DNA of 42,428 nucleotides from CAYTEO01 sp964436825. GTDB lineage: Bacteria > Krumholzibacteriota > Krumholzibacteriia > LZORAL124-64-63. The notes under the pieces were generated by a model. The model was not told where the DNA came from. It made no database searches and saw only the letters and a list, made by a program, of their open reading frames with translations. Below are positions 1 to 8,229 of the stretch, piece by piece. The position numbers were made by a program, and so were the translations under genes. The stretch covers positions 1 through 42,428 of the forward strand of contig CAYTEO010000021.1 in assembly GCA_964436825.1 (NCBI GenBank), written 5' to 3'. Within the stretch, counting starts at the first letter, position 1. The number at the start of each line of letters is the position of its first letter.

Positions 1-187
1 CCACGGTGGCCGCACTCACATAACGGAGGCTCCGGAAAAACCGGGGCGGTTCAGTCGTCCGCACTGCGATTCAGGATGCTGGGTGAGACTGACCATGTCG
101 TCGCCATTGAGGGCGAATACCAAGCCACCATCAGCCGAGGAGAACAGCTGCATGTCAGGGTACACGCCCACGATGTCGATCATTTTG

Positions 188-196
188 TGATATAAT
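188..196 (+). promoter_or_regulatory. Extended -10 promoter upstream of cas1
   Basis: A perfect TATAAT lies at 191-196, preceded by TG and one base (TGATATAAT), which is the extended -10 pattern that works without a good -35. No convincing -35 hexamer is seen 16-18 bases upstream. It would give a leader of roughly 40 bases before the cas1 start at 246. The rest of 1-245 shows no recognisable gene and no repeat array. Confidence 0.5.
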
Positions 197-245
197 ACGA
201 GCGGAGTGTTGCAGCGCCTGGGTAAGACATCGGAACCGCACTTCC

Positions 246-1208
246 ATGGGGATCCTGTACGTCATCGAGCAAGGTGCCACCATACGCAAGGAAGGGCACC
301 GGCTGATCGTCGTCAAGGACGACGCCGAGCTGGCAGAGCTGCGCTGTGTCAGCCTCGACTCCGTGCACCTGTTCGGGAATGTCCAGGTTACCACCCAGGC
401 CCTGGCCGAGTTGCTTGGGCAGGGGATCGATCTCTCCCTGTACACCCTGGATGGCCGGTTGAAGGGACGGCTGGTCGGGCCTCTCTCCAAGAACATTCCC
501 CTGCGCCATGCACAGTTCCACCTGTCCACGGATAGGACCTGGTGCCTGGCCAGGGCCAGGGAGCTTGTGGACGGCAAGATACGGGCGGCCCTGACCTTCC
601 TGAGGAACTGGGAGAAGAACCACGGGCCCGTCGAGGGCGGGCGACCGCGACGTGATCTGCTGACCATCCAGCTGCAGGCACGCGAGGCAGCTGACATGGA
701 TATCCTGCGTGGATACGAGGGGAGGGCCGCCCGGATCCACTTCGGTTGCTTCCGGCACTATATCCTGGTCGATTTCCCCTGGTCCGGGCGGAACAGGCGT
801 CCGCCGCGCGATCCCGTCAACGCCCTGCTCTCGTTTTCTTACATGTTGCTGATGGCACGCATCCAGGCCCAGCTGGAAGGAGCGGGTCTCGATCCCTATC
901 TCGGGACGCTGCACGGTCTGCGGCACGGTCGGCCCGCGCTGGCGCTGGACCTGCTCGAGCCTTTCCGGATCCCCGTGGCGGATCGCTTCGTTCTCCGGTC
1001 CGTCAATCGCCGCGAGGTCCGGCCCGACGACTTCAGCACCGACGAGCAGGGCGGGGTCAGGATGCGTTCACGAAGTCTGCGGGAGTATCTACGGCGCTGG
1101 AACGATTACCTGCAGCAGGAAGACTGGCTCTCCCGCCTGGTGCAGACCGTTACCTGGTACAAGCGCAAGGTTGCCACAGCGACGGGGCTGGAACGGGAGG
1201 TCAACTGA
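246..1208 (+). CDS. cas1: CRISPR-associated endonuclease Cas1
   Basis: Cas1 is the integrase subunit that, with Cas2, inserts new spacers into CRISPR arrays. The 320-residue product has the usual N-terminal opening (LYVIEQGATIRKEG, residues 4-17) and the conserved metal ligands in order: Glu158 in YEGRAAR, His223 in TLHGLRHGRP, and Asp235/Glu238 in ALALDLLEPFR. Length is normal for a stand-alone Cas1 without a fused reverse transcriptase or Cas4. The ribosome binding site before 246 is weak, but no other start fits the conserved N-terminus. The stop overlaps the cas2 start by one base (TGATG), so the two are translationally coupled. The subtype cannot be fixed from the sequence; the neighbouring Csx1 hints at type III, but no effector genes are in the window. 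Confidence 0.96.
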   Translation: MGILYVIEQGATIRKEGHRLIVVKDDAELAELRCVSLDSVHLFGNVQVTTQALAELLGQGIDLSLYTLDGRLKGRLVGPLSKNIPLRHAQFHLSTDRTWCLARARELVDGKIRAALTFLRNWEKNHGPVEGGRPRRDLLTIQLQAREAADMDILRGYEGRAARIHFGCFRHYILVDFPWSGRNRRPPRDPVNALLSFSYMLLMARIQAQLEGAGLDPYLGTLHGLRHGRPALALDLLEPFRIPVADRFVLRSVNRREVRPDDFSTDEQGGVRMRSRSLREYLRRWNDYLQQEDWLSRLVQTVTWYKRKVATATGLEREVN

Positions 1209-1492
1209 TGGACTACCTGATCAGCTACGACATCCACAACGATCGACGCCGCAACAAGGTGTCGAAGGTTCTTCTGGACTACGGGCGGCGGGTCCAGTAC
1301 AGCGTGTTCGAGATAGCACGTCTCTCGCCGGGGGATCTGGAACGCTGCGTGAACCGTATCCTGCCATTGCTGGATCTGGACCGCGGCGATTCCCTCCGGG
1401 TCTACTCCTTCTGCAGGGACTGCTCGGGTAGGATCGTGGTCTACGGCCGCGGACGGCCCATGGTGGGGGACGATGCGCTGACCGTTGTCTGA
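1208..1492 (+). CDS. cas2: CRISPR-associated endoribonuclease/structural protein Cas2
   Basis: This 94-residue protein is a typical short Cas2, the dimeric partner that bridges two Cas1 dimers in the spacer integration complex. The first beta strand ends in SYDIHND with the conserved Asp8, and the product follows the ferredoxin-like fold pattern of the family (YDIHNDRRRNKV, later GDSLRVYSFC). It starts inside the cas1 stop codon. Its end lies only 3 bases from the end of the convergent csx1 gene, so no terminator fits between them. Confidence 0.95.
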   Translation: MDYLISYDIHNDRRRNKVSKVLLDYGRRVQYSVFEIARLSPGDLERCVNRILPLLDLDRGDSLRVYSFCRDCSGRIVVYGRGRPMVGDDALTVV

Positions 1493-1495
1493 GGT

Positions 1496-2803
1496 CTACC
1501 CTGTCTCTTTCCCGGAGCGGGTCACGATGGCACGGAACAGGTCCAGGTGCCGTGACAGGGCCTCGCGGAGCGTGGCCACCGACATCGGGTCTTTCATGCC
1601 GAAATGGTTGATGTCGTTGCGAGCCTGCTTGACGTTCCGGATGAGCTTGACCAGTTCATCGGTCAGGACGCCGCTGTGCAGAATGGGGTCGATTCCGTCC
1701 TTGTCCTTCAGCGCTTCGTCGGTCCACTGGGATGGATCGCCTGCTATTCCCTTTTCTGCCACATGGAAGGCAATCCCTGCGCGGACACGCTGACGTCGGC
1801 TGTACACCTCCTGACCGCGCACTCCGGCCTGCCTGAGGACCCAGGTGGTGATGGTCTCCTCGAGGATGGTCAGACCCTGCTGGATGAGCCCGAAGTGTAA
1901 GCACAGGTCAGCCGCGTGCAGGGCTGAGATCACCGGATCATGGGCCGAGAAGCCCTCCAGGATGTTCTTGAACCGGTCGAACATGGGATGCAGGGGCGCC
2001 ACCGAGTCGTCGCGGAAGCCGTCCAGCGTTTCCAGCGCTTCCCGGGCCACCCGCCCGCTGTCGCCGTAGATGAACTTGCCGCGACAGTAGCGGACCGACT
2101 CCATCAGCTCGTCCATCTTGGCGATGGCCTTGTTGATGAGACGGGCATTCTCGTGTGTTCCTCCTGACTCGCGCAGGAGGGGTCTGATCGCCGCGTCGGA
2201 GAGGTTGCGCAGGCGCGTGAAATCGCCGTGCCGCCTGAAGTCGCCAATGGCTCCGGTCCATCTTTCCAGCTCGATGAATGGCCTGAGGTCGATGACCGGA
2301 GCCTCGGGCCGGCCGCGGTCGTAGGCGCCGTAGTAGATGGCCTCGCATTCCACCCCCTTGACGGCCCTCAGGTAGTCGACTACGGCGCCGGCCATGAACG
2401 GCAGGGAGCGGTACGAGTGAGTGATATCCATGACCAGTCGCTCGCCCTCGCCCACCTCGTCTACAACGACCTGGAAGATGCGCCACAGCTCATCCTTGTT
2501 GCGCCCCAGGGGGATGTCGATCGTTCGCGGCTCCAGGCCCTGTGCCGATTCGGCCAGGGCTTTGACCAGGCCGGGCCAGTTCTTCTGCCGGGCATCGTCC
2601 GTCAGTAGAACGATGCACCGATCCCCGTCGTCGAACCGCCAGCCGAGATGGTCTGACAAGTGGCGGATGATGGCCGTCTGGACGAACCTGGTCTCCTGAC
2701 CGGCCGGTTCGCCGTCGAAGATGTACCGGACCGGTTCGTATCCACCCATGCCGAGGAACGTGATGAAGGCGCGGGAAGTCTGTCGTCGTGATTCACGTGT
2801 CAT
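1496..2803 (-). CDS. Csx1/Csx2 (TM1812)-family CARF-HEPN ribonuclease
   Basis: This 435-residue protein matches the TM1812 group of CRISPR ancillary proteins. The N-terminal CARF domain has FLGMGGYEP near the start and the family hallmark DITHSYRSLP at residues 126-135. The C-terminal HEPN domain carries an R-X4-H catalytic motif (R395-N-D-I-N-H400). In type III systems such proteins bind cyclic oligoadenylates through CARF and then cut RNA non-specifically through HEPN. I chose ATG 2803 because AGGAG sits 7 bases upstream; an in-frame GTG at 2821 has no comparable site. It is convergent with cas1-cas2, so it is expressed separately. No Cas10 or other type III effector is visible; that locus may lie left of the window or elsewhere. 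Confidence 0.9.
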   Translation of the reverse strand: MTRESRRQTSRAFITFLGMGGYEPVRYIFDGEPAGQETRFVQTAIIRHLSDHLGWRFDDGDRCIVLLTDDARQKNWPGLVKALAESAQGLEPRTIDIPLGRNKDELWRIFQVVVDEVGEGERLVMDITHSYRSLPFMAGAVVDYLRAVKGVECEAIYYGAYDRGRPEAPVIDLRPFIELERWTGAIGDFRRHGDFTRLRNLSDAAIRPLLRESGGTHENARLINKAIAKMDELMESVRYCRGKFIYGDSGRVAREALETLDGFRDDSVAPLHPMFDRFKNILEGFSAHDPVISALHAADLCLHFGLIQQGLTILEETITTWVLRQAGVRGQEVYSRRQRVRAGIAFHVAEKGIAGDPSQWTDEALKDKDGIDPILHSGVLTDELVKLIRNVKQARNDINHFGMKDPMSVATLREALSRHLDLFRAIVTRSGKETG

Positions 2804-2869
2804 GTCCGGTCTCCTGATCACGAACGGGGTGATGCATGGTGGCCCTTGCTGGCCTCACGTCCGCTGGAA

Positions 2870-2898
2870 TTGACGCGTCGTATGGACGGCATTATAGT
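2870..2898 (+). promoter_or_regulatory. Sigma70-type promoter for the metK riboswitch transcript
   Basis: TTGACG (2870-2875) and TATAGT (2893-2898) are separated by exactly 17 bases. Transcription would begin around 2905, about 27 bases before the first riboswitch helix. This is one of the two best promoters in the window; the rex promoter has the same -35 and spacing. Confidence 0.75.
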
Positions 2899-2931
2899 AC
2901 TGCCGTGGTCCCTGTGGGACCCGCGAATGAA

Positions 2932-3035
2932 CGCATGAAGAGCGGTGCGAGGGTATCGGCCCGATGACCACCCGGCAACCTGGCCCCGTCGGCCAAGGTG
3001 CCAAGTCCGACCCCGGTTCGCCGGGGAGACATGCG
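2932..3035 (+). promoter_or_regulatory. SAM-I riboswitch aptamer
   Basis: The SAM-I core is present in order: P1 strand CGCATG (2932-2937), AAGAG, GAGGG (2949-2953), GGCCCGATGA (2958-2967), CCCGGCAACC (2971-2980), a P3 hairpin TGGCC/GGCCA (2981-2995), AAGGTGCCAA (2995-3004), a P4 hairpin CCCCGG-TTCG-CCGGGG (3011-3026), GAGA, and the closing P1 strand CATGCG (3030-3035). Its position directly before S-adenosylmethionine synthetase fits feedback control by SAM. The assignment is by recognition of the consensus and by checking the pairings by eye. Confidence 0.92.
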
Positions 3036-3123
3036 GCCCGCCATGCGGGCAACCAATCGACGGCCCCCGTGCGTCGCTCTTCATGACTTCCTGCTCAACA
3101 GCCAGCCTTCGAGGAGGTCATGA
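3036..3123 (+). promoter_or_regulatory. Translational expression platform of the SAM riboswitch
   Basis: Three structures follow the aptamer. A hairpin GCCCGC/GCGGGC spans 3036-3050. CGCTCTTCAT (3075-3084) is perfectly complementary to ATGAAGAGCG (2935-2944) inside the aptamer, a 10-bp helix that would break P1. TCATGACTTCCT (3081-3092) pairs with AGGAGGTCATGA (3112-3123) over 12 positions with one G-U, hiding the ribosome binding site and the start codons. The last two share 3081-3084 and so compete. There is no T tract, so control is probably at translation initiation. Confidence 0.75.
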
Positions 3124-4310
3124 TGAGTGCCAGTATCCCCGACTACCTGCTCACGTCCGAGTCCGTCTCCGAGGGACACCCCGACAAGGTGGCCGACCAG
3201 GTCTCCGACGCCGTGCTCGACTTCGCCCTCGCTCGCGATCCCCGCGCGCGGGTCGCCTGCGAGACCCTGGTGACGCGCGACCGCGTGGTGGTGGCCGGGG
3301 AGGCGTGCGTCGCCGGCCTGTCGGCCGGTTCGCTGAACGCCGCGGTTCCCGTCATCGTCCGCGAGCGGCTGCGGGCCGCCGGCTACGGCGACGCGGCCAG
3401 CGGCATCGACGTCGACGGCTGCTGCATCGAGTCGCTGCTCGGCGGGCAGTCCGACGAGATCGCCGACCGGGTCGAGCGCGGCGACGGGGAGCTGGGCGCC
3501 GGCGACCAGGGGGTGATGTTCGGCTACGCCACCGACGAGACTCCGGAGCGGCTGCCGCTGTCGGTCGTCCTGGCGCACCGGCTGCTGCGGCGGCTGGCGG
3601 CGGTGCGCCGCGACGGCTCGCTGGGCTACCTGCGGCCGGACGCCAAGTCCCTGGTGACGGTGGCATACCGCGACGGGCAGCCGATCCGTCCCGTGCGCGT
3701 GGTCGTCTCCACGCAGCACGCGCAGGGGATCACCCCCGACCGCCTGCGCCGGGACGTGCTGGATCGGGTGGTGGCCCCCTGCCTGGAGCCCGCCTGGCCG
3801 GTCCCGGACGACGTGACTGTCAACGGCTTCACCGTGGGCGGTCCCGCCGCCGACACCGGCCTGACGGGGCGGAAGATCGTCGTCGACACCTACGGCGGGA
3901 GCTGTCCCCACGGCGGCGGCGCCTTCTCGGGCAAGGATGCCACCAAGGTGGACCGCACCGGCGCCTACGCCGCCCGCTGGGTGGCGCGCCACGTGGTCGA
4001 CGCCGGCCTGGCGCGCCGGGTCACCGTCCAGCTCGCCTACGGCATCGGCGATCCCCGGCCCGTGGTCCAGTTGACGACCCACGGCACCGGCCGGGTACCC
4101 GACGCGAGGTTGCTGCAGGCGGTGGAGGCGGTGTTCGACCTCTCCCTGGCCGCGCTCGTGGACGCCCTGGCGCTGCGGCGCCCCGTCTTCACCACCACGG
4201 CCGCCTACGGCCACTTCGGCCGACAGGGGGAGGCGTTCACGTGGGAGCGGACGCCGCTCGTGGAACGGTTGCGCGAGGCGGCCGGCGGCGGCGCACGGGC
4301 GGCCAGCTGA
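3123..4310 (+). CDS. metK: S-adenosylmethionine synthetase
   Basis: MetK makes S-adenosylmethionine from methionine and ATP in the cytoplasm. The protein has about 395 residues, the normal length, with GHPDK at residues 18-22, GAGDQGVMFGYATDE at 125-139 and GGGAFSGKDATKVDR at 264-278 (the usual Pro of GKDPTKVDR is Ala here). Two ATGs are in tandem at 3120 and 3123; the AGGAGG at 3112-3117 is only 2 bases from the first and 5 from the second, so 3123 is preferred. It is alone in its transcript, behind the SAM-I riboswitch, so product feedback is expected. The C-terminus has an Ala/Gly-rich tail with no recognised role. Confidence 0.97.
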   Translation: MSASIPDYLLTSESVSEGHPDKVADQVSDAVLDFALARDPRARVACETLVTRDRVVVAGEACVAGLSAGSLNAAVPVIVRERLRAAGYGDAASGIDVDGCCIESLLGGQSDEIADRVERGDGELGAGDQGVMFGYATDETPERLPLSVVLAHRLLRRLAAVRRDGSLGYLRPDAKSLVTVAYRDGQPIRPVRVVVSTQHAQGITPDRLRRDVLDRVVAPCLEPAWPVPDDVTVNGFTVGGPAADTGLTGRKIVVDTYGGSCPHGGGAFSGKDATKVDRTGAYAARWVARHVVDAGLARRVTVQLAYGIGDPRPVVQLTTHGTGRVPDARLLQAVEAVFDLSLAALVDALALRRPVFTTTAAYGHFGRQGEAFTWERTPLVERLREAAGGGARAAS

Positions 4311-4482
4311 TGACGGGAGGGGGCGCGCCTCGCCGTGGGCGATGCCTCCTGTGCCGTGGGCGACACCTCCCGTGAACCGGTCAAGGGGGAAGACGGGGCT
4401 CTCGGGATTGTTGTTGTTGGCGGCGCACGAATAATCCATAGGGTTCCGGACACGCGGTGGCATCCCTCGCGGACCGGAAAGA

Positions 4483-4510
4483 AGCGCCCCCATCGGGTGG
4501 TGGGGGCGCT
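4483..4510 (-). terminator. Hairpin terminator of the prolyl oligopeptidase gene
   Basis: A perfect 10-bp stem, AGCGCCCCCA (4483-4492) and TGGGGGCGCT (4501-4510), has an 8-base loop. On the minus strand it is followed by CTTCTTTCC, a short pyrimidine run, which suits the minus-strand gene ending at 4570. It could also stop read-through from metK. The remaining 4311-4569 shows no gene. Confidence 0.6.
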
Positions 4511-4569
4511 CCGGCATGATTCGATGTCACGGCATGCAGCAGGGCTGCGGGGGGATCACATGGTCGCCG

Positions 4570-6729
4570 TCACCGCCCCATCCCCAGCACCTGCCACAGG
4601 AACGCCCACTGGTCGGTGACCTCCTCGATGATCTTCGAGGTGGGCTTGCCGCCGCCGTGGCCGGCCTTGGTCTCGATGCGCACCAGGATCGGGTTGTCGC
4701 ACCCCTGGGCCTCCTGCAGGCGGGCGATGTACTTGAACGTGTGGCCCGGCACGACGCGGTCGTCGTGGTCGGCGGTGGTGGCCAGGACGGCCGGGTAGCA
4801 GGCGCCGTCGCGGATGTTGTGGTAGGGGGAGTAGGCGTACAGGATCTTGAACTGGTCGGGATCCTCGCTCGATCCGTACTCCGGTACCCAGGCCCAGCCG
4901 ATGGTGAACTTGTGGAACCGCAGCATGTCCATCACGCCCACGGCGGGCAGGGCGGCACCGAACAGGTCGGGTCGCTGGTTGATGACCGCCCCCACGAGCA
5001 GGCCGCCGTTGCTGCCGCCCTGGATCGCCAGCTTCTCCGGCCGGGTCCACTGCTGCTCGACCAGGTACTCGGCCGCGGCGATGCAGTCGTCGAAGACGTT
5101 CTGCTTGTGGTCCAGCATGCCGGCCTCGTGCCACTGCTGGCCGTACTCGCCGCCGCCTCGCAGGTTGACCATGGCGAACACGCCCCCCATCTCCACCCAC
5201 GCCAGGCGCGAGATGGAGAAGTACGGCGTCAGGGAGATGTTGAAGCCGCCGTAGCCGTACAGCAGCGTCGGGTTGTTGCCGTCCCGCCGCGCGTCCTTGC
5301 GGTGGACCAGGAACATGGGCACCCGGGTGCCGTCCTTGCTGGTGTAGAAGACCTGCTCGGTCACGTAGGGGGAGAAGTCGAAGTCCAGCTCGGGGCGGCG
5401 GAAGACCGAGCTCTCGCCGGTGCGGAAGTCGTAGTGGTAGATCGTGGGCGGGGAGAGGAACGACGTGAACGTGTAGAACATCTCGGTGTCGTGGCGGTGG
5501 CCGCCCACGCCGCCCACGCTGCCGATTCCCGGCAGGGGGATCTCGCCGATCATCCGGCCGTCGTGGTCGTAGCGGTAGACCACGCTGTGGGCGTCCTTCA
5601 TGAACGTGGCCACGAACTCGTCGCCGTTGATCATGCTCACGCCCCGCAGGGTCATCTCGCTCTCGGGGATCAGCTCGTGCCAGCTGTCCGGGTCGGGAGC
5701 GTGGATGTCGATGGCCACCAGCCGGCCGCGCGGGGCGTCCCGGTCGGTCTTGACGTAGAAGACGTCGTCGTCGTGGCCCACGAACTCGTACTGGGCGTCG
5801 AAGCCGGTCAGCAGCTCGACGACCTCGCTGTCCGGGCGGGTCAGGTCCTTGTAGAAGAGCTGGTTGCGGTCGCTGGCCCCCTTCCAGACCGAGATGATCA
5901 GGAACTTGCCGTCCTCGGTGACGTACCCGCTGAAGCCCCAGTCCTTGTGGTCGGGCCGCTCGTAGACCAGCACGTCCTCGCTCTGGGGCGTGCCGACCCG
6001 GTGGTAGTAGAGCTTCTGGAAGTAGTTGGCCTGTTCCAGCTCCTGGCCTTCGGCGGGCTCGTCGTAGCGGCTGTAGTAGAACCCCTTGTTCTCCTTGTCC
6101 CAGCTCGCGCCGGAGAACTTGCTCCACTCGATCTTGTCCGGCAGGTCCCGGCCGGTGTCGATGTCCCGGACGTACCAGGTGCGCCAGTCCGAGCCGCTGA
6201 CGTTGGTGGCCCAGGCCATCAGCTTGCCGTCGCGGCTGATGCTCAGCCCGCCCAGGGCGACGGTCCCGTCCTCGCTCAGGGTGTTGGGGTCCAGCAGGAC
6301 GCGCGGCTCGCCGTCCAGCGACTCCTGGACGTAGAGGACCGACTGGTTCTGCAGTCCGTCGTTCTTGCTGAAGAAGTAGCGGTCCCCCTCCTTGAACGGC
6401 GCGCTGTACTTGGGGTAGTTCCACAGCTCGGTCAGCCGCTCGTTGATCTTCCCGCGGACGGGGATGCGGGCGAGGAAGCCCTCGGTCAGCTCGTTCTCCG
6501 CCTCGATCCAGGCGCGTGTCTCGGGACTGTCCGGGTCCTCGAGCCAGCGGTAGGGATCGGGGACCCTGGTTCCGTGGTAGTCGTCGACGACGTCCGCCTT
6601 GTGGGCGGGCGGGTAGGTCGGCTTCATCGTCGGATGGTCCTCCACCTTCTGGCAGCCGGTCGCGGCGATCACGAAGAGGGTCGCGGCCAGCAGGAGCTTG
6701 ATCTTGCTGGATGTGGTCTCGTGGGACAT
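4570..6729 (-). CDS. Prolyl oligopeptidase, S9A family, lipoprotein
   Basis: This 719-residue serine peptidase would cleave short peptides after proline. The C-terminal alpha/beta-hydrolase domain shows the nucleophile in GGSNGGLL, the catalytic Asp in ADHDDRVVPGH and the catalytic His in KAGHGGGK; the N-terminal half before it is the beta-propeller typical of S9A, which excludes large substrates. The start at ATG 6729 gives a signal peptide with a lipobox (FVIAATGC, Cys about residue 26), so the enzyme should be anchored in an envelope membrane. GAGGTG precedes the start by 6 bases. Longer in-frame extensions upstream have arginine-rich sequence without a signal and are rejected. It stands alone. 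Confidence 0.93.
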   Translation of the reverse strand: MSHETTSSKIKLLLAATLFVIAATGCQKVEDHPTMKPTYPPAHKADVVDDYHGTRVPDPYRWLEDPDSPETRAWIEAENELTEGFLARIPVRGKINERLTELWNYPKYSAPFKEGDRYFFSKNDGLQNQSVLYVQESLDGEPRVLLDPNTLSEDGTVALGGLSISRDGKLMAWATNVSGSDWRTWYVRDIDTGRDLPDKIEWSKFSGASWDKENKGFYYSRYDEPAEGQELEQANYFQKLYYHRVGTPQSEDVLVYERPDHKDWGFSGYVTEDGKFLIISVWKGASDRNQLFYKDLTRPDSEVVELLTGFDAQYEFVGHDDDVFYVKTDRDAPRGRLVAIDIHAPDPDSWHELIPESEMTLRGVSMINGDEFVATFMKDAHSVVYRYDHDGRMIGEIPLPGIGSVGGVGGHRHDTEMFYTFTSFLSPPTIYHYDFRTGESSVFRRPELDFDFSPYVTEQVFYTSKDGTRVPMFLVHRKDARRDGNNPTLLYGYGGFNISLTPYFSISRLAWVEMGGVFAMVNLRGGGEYGQQWHEAGMLDHKQNVFDDCIAAAEYLVEQQWTRPEKLAIQGGSNGGLLVGAVINQRPDLFGAALPAVGVMDMLRFHKFTIGWAWVPEYGSSEDPDQFKILYAYSPYHNIRDGACYPAVLATTADHDDRVVPGHTFKYIARLQEAQGCDNPILVRIETKAGHGGGKPTSKIIEEVTDQWAFLWQVLGMGR

Positions 6730-6970
6730 GGCACCCACCTCGGCTCGGGTTGACGGCAGGAGGCGGCGTCGCCGGCGGCGCCGCCCGGGAACCCGTCTGC
6801 TACGTACCGGCGGACCGGTGGTTGCAGCCGGAAGCGCAGGCGACGGATGCAGGGGAAAATAACGCCGGCCGGCGGCGCTGTCAGCAGGCAAGCGGCCCGC
6901 GCGGCGCCGGCGGACGGCGCCGCGGCCGGGACTGGCGCGCGGGGCTCCGGTGTGCCACCCTGGAGGCACG

Positions 6971-7693
6971 ATGGAGACCCCGCTGGACATCCTGTACGAG
7001 GACAACCACCTGCTGGTCGTCGCCAAGCCGGCCGGGATGCTGGTCCAGGGCGACCGGACCGGCGACCCCACCCTGCTGGAGTGGTGCCGGGAGTACATCC
7101 GCGTCAAGTACGCCAAGCCCGGCAACGTCTACCTGGGCCTGGTGCACCGGCTGGACAGGCCGGTCTCGGGGGTCGTCGCCGTGGCCCGCACCAGCAAGGC
7201 GGCCGGGCGGCTCTCGCGGCAGTTCCGCGAAGGGACGGTCCGCAAGCGCTACCTGGCCCTGGTCGAGGGGTGGCCGCCGGAGCCGGCGGGGGAGCTGCGT
7301 CACGTTCTCTCCGCCCGGGCCGACCCCGACGGCCGCACCCTGGTCGTGGGGCCCGGCCACCCCGGCGCCCGCCCGTCGCGCCTCCGCTACCGGACGCTCT
7401 GGTCCGGCGCCGGCCGCTCGCTGCTGGAGGTCGAGCCGCTGACCGGCCGTCGGCACCAGATCCGGGTCCAGCTGGCTGCGGCCGGCTGCCCCATCGCCGG
7501 GGACGTCAAGTACGGCGCCGCCCGCCGGCTCCCGGACCGGGTCGTCGGCCTGCACGCCTGGCGCCTGGTGCTGGACCACCCGGTGGCCGGGCGCGGACGC
7601 CTGGAGTTCACGGCTCCGCCGCCCGTGTCGCCGCCGTGGGACACGTTGTCGCCGGCGGCCCTTGCGGAACTCGACCGGTCGAGCGATCGTTAG
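6971..7693 (+). CDS. RluA-family RNA pseudouridine synthase
   Basis: The 240-residue protein isomerises specific uridines to pseudouridine in rRNA or tRNA. The catalytic Asp62 lies in HRLDRPVSG (59-67), and the second family motif TGRRHQIRVQLA is near residue 160. There is no S4 RNA-binding domain, so this is the short catalytic-core form (RluA/TruC-like rather than RluC/RluD); the target cannot be told. ATG 6971 is chosen because GGAGG ends 4 bases upstream. The 241-base gap to the divergent peptidase gene holds GC-rich small palindromes but no clear promoter. Confidence 0.92.
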   Translation: METPLDILYEDNHLLVVAKPAGMLVQGDRTGDPTLLEWCREYIRVKYAKPGNVYLGLVHRLDRPVSGVVAVARTSKAAGRLSRQFREGTVRKRYLALVEGWPPEPAGELRHVLSARADPDGRTLVVGPGHPGARPSRLRYRTLWSGAGRSLLEVEPLTGRRHQIRVQLAAAGCPIAGDVKYGAARRLPDRVVGLHAWRLVLDHPVAGRGRLEFTAPPPVSPPWDTLSPAALAELDRSSDR

Positions 7694-7730
7694 GCGGATC
7701 GTCGGCAACTCGAGACAGACAGGAGAGACG

Positions 7731-8213
7731 ATGACGACCAACCGGACACTGACGGGCCTGCTCGCGGTGGCCCTGCTCGCGATCGCCCTGCCGCTGGCCG
7801 CGGCGGAGAAGCCCGACGCTTCCGCCGGCGGGATCCGGTGGCACGGCTACGACGAGGGCCTCGCCCTGGCCAAGGAGAGCGGCAAGCCGCTGCTGGTCTC
7901 CTTCCACGCCGACTGGTGCAAGTTCTGCAAGAAGATGGAGCGCGAGACCTACACCGACGCGCGGGTCGTGGCCCTGATCAACGAACAGTTCATCCCCGTG
8001 TCCGTCGACACGGACCACGAGAAGGAGACGGCCGCCCGCTACGGGGTCCAGAGCCTGCCGACGGTCTGGTTCCTGCAGAGCGACGGCCAGCCCATCGACT
8101 ACCTGCCCGGGTTCGTCGATGCCGACTTCTTCACGAAGGTTCTGGACTATCTCGCCTCGGGCAGCTATGCCAGCATGAGCTTCCAGCAGTACCTGGAGGA
8201 TCAAGCGTCGTAA
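7731..8213 (+). CDS. Secreted thioredoxin-fold protein
   Basis: This 160-residue protein has an N-terminal signal peptide (hydrophobic stretch about residues 9-25, cut near AAA-EKP) and a thioredoxin domain with the redox motif C63-K-F-C66 in HADWCKFCKKME. The pattern SGKPLLVSFHADWCKFCKKMERETYTD resembles the DsbD C-terminal / DUF255-type thioredoxins that reduce disulfides outside the cytoplasm. Its ATG at 7731 has AGGAGA upstream. It lies 37 bases after the pseudouridine synthase and 16 before the oxidoreductase, so it is probably co-transcribed. The partner is unknown. Confidence 0.88.
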   Translation: MTTNRTLTGLLAVALLAIALPLAAAEKPDASAGGIRWHGYDEGLALAKESGKPLLVSFHADWCKFCKKMERETYTDARVVALINEQFIPVSVDTDHEKETAARYGVQSLPTVWFLQSDGQPIDYLPGFVDADFFTKVLDYLASGSYASMSFQQYLEDQAS

Positions 8214-8229
8214 ACCCGGCGGGGGAGCC

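Noticed and set aside
16..183. Minus-strand open frame of 55 codons upstream of cas1
   Set aside because: It starts with ATG 183 but has no ribosome binding site, matches no family I know, and its 5' end lies a few bases from the cas1 promoter. It could be a remnant of a neighbouring gene but is not supported as a CDS.
1..245. Possible CRISPR array or leader next to cas1
   Set aside because: No repeated unit of 25-40 bases is present; any array must lie further left.
4516..6753. 745-codon open frame antisense to the prolyl oligopeptidase
   Set aside because: It is a shadow frame caused by high GC at the third codon position; the opposite strand has the lipobox and catalytic triad.
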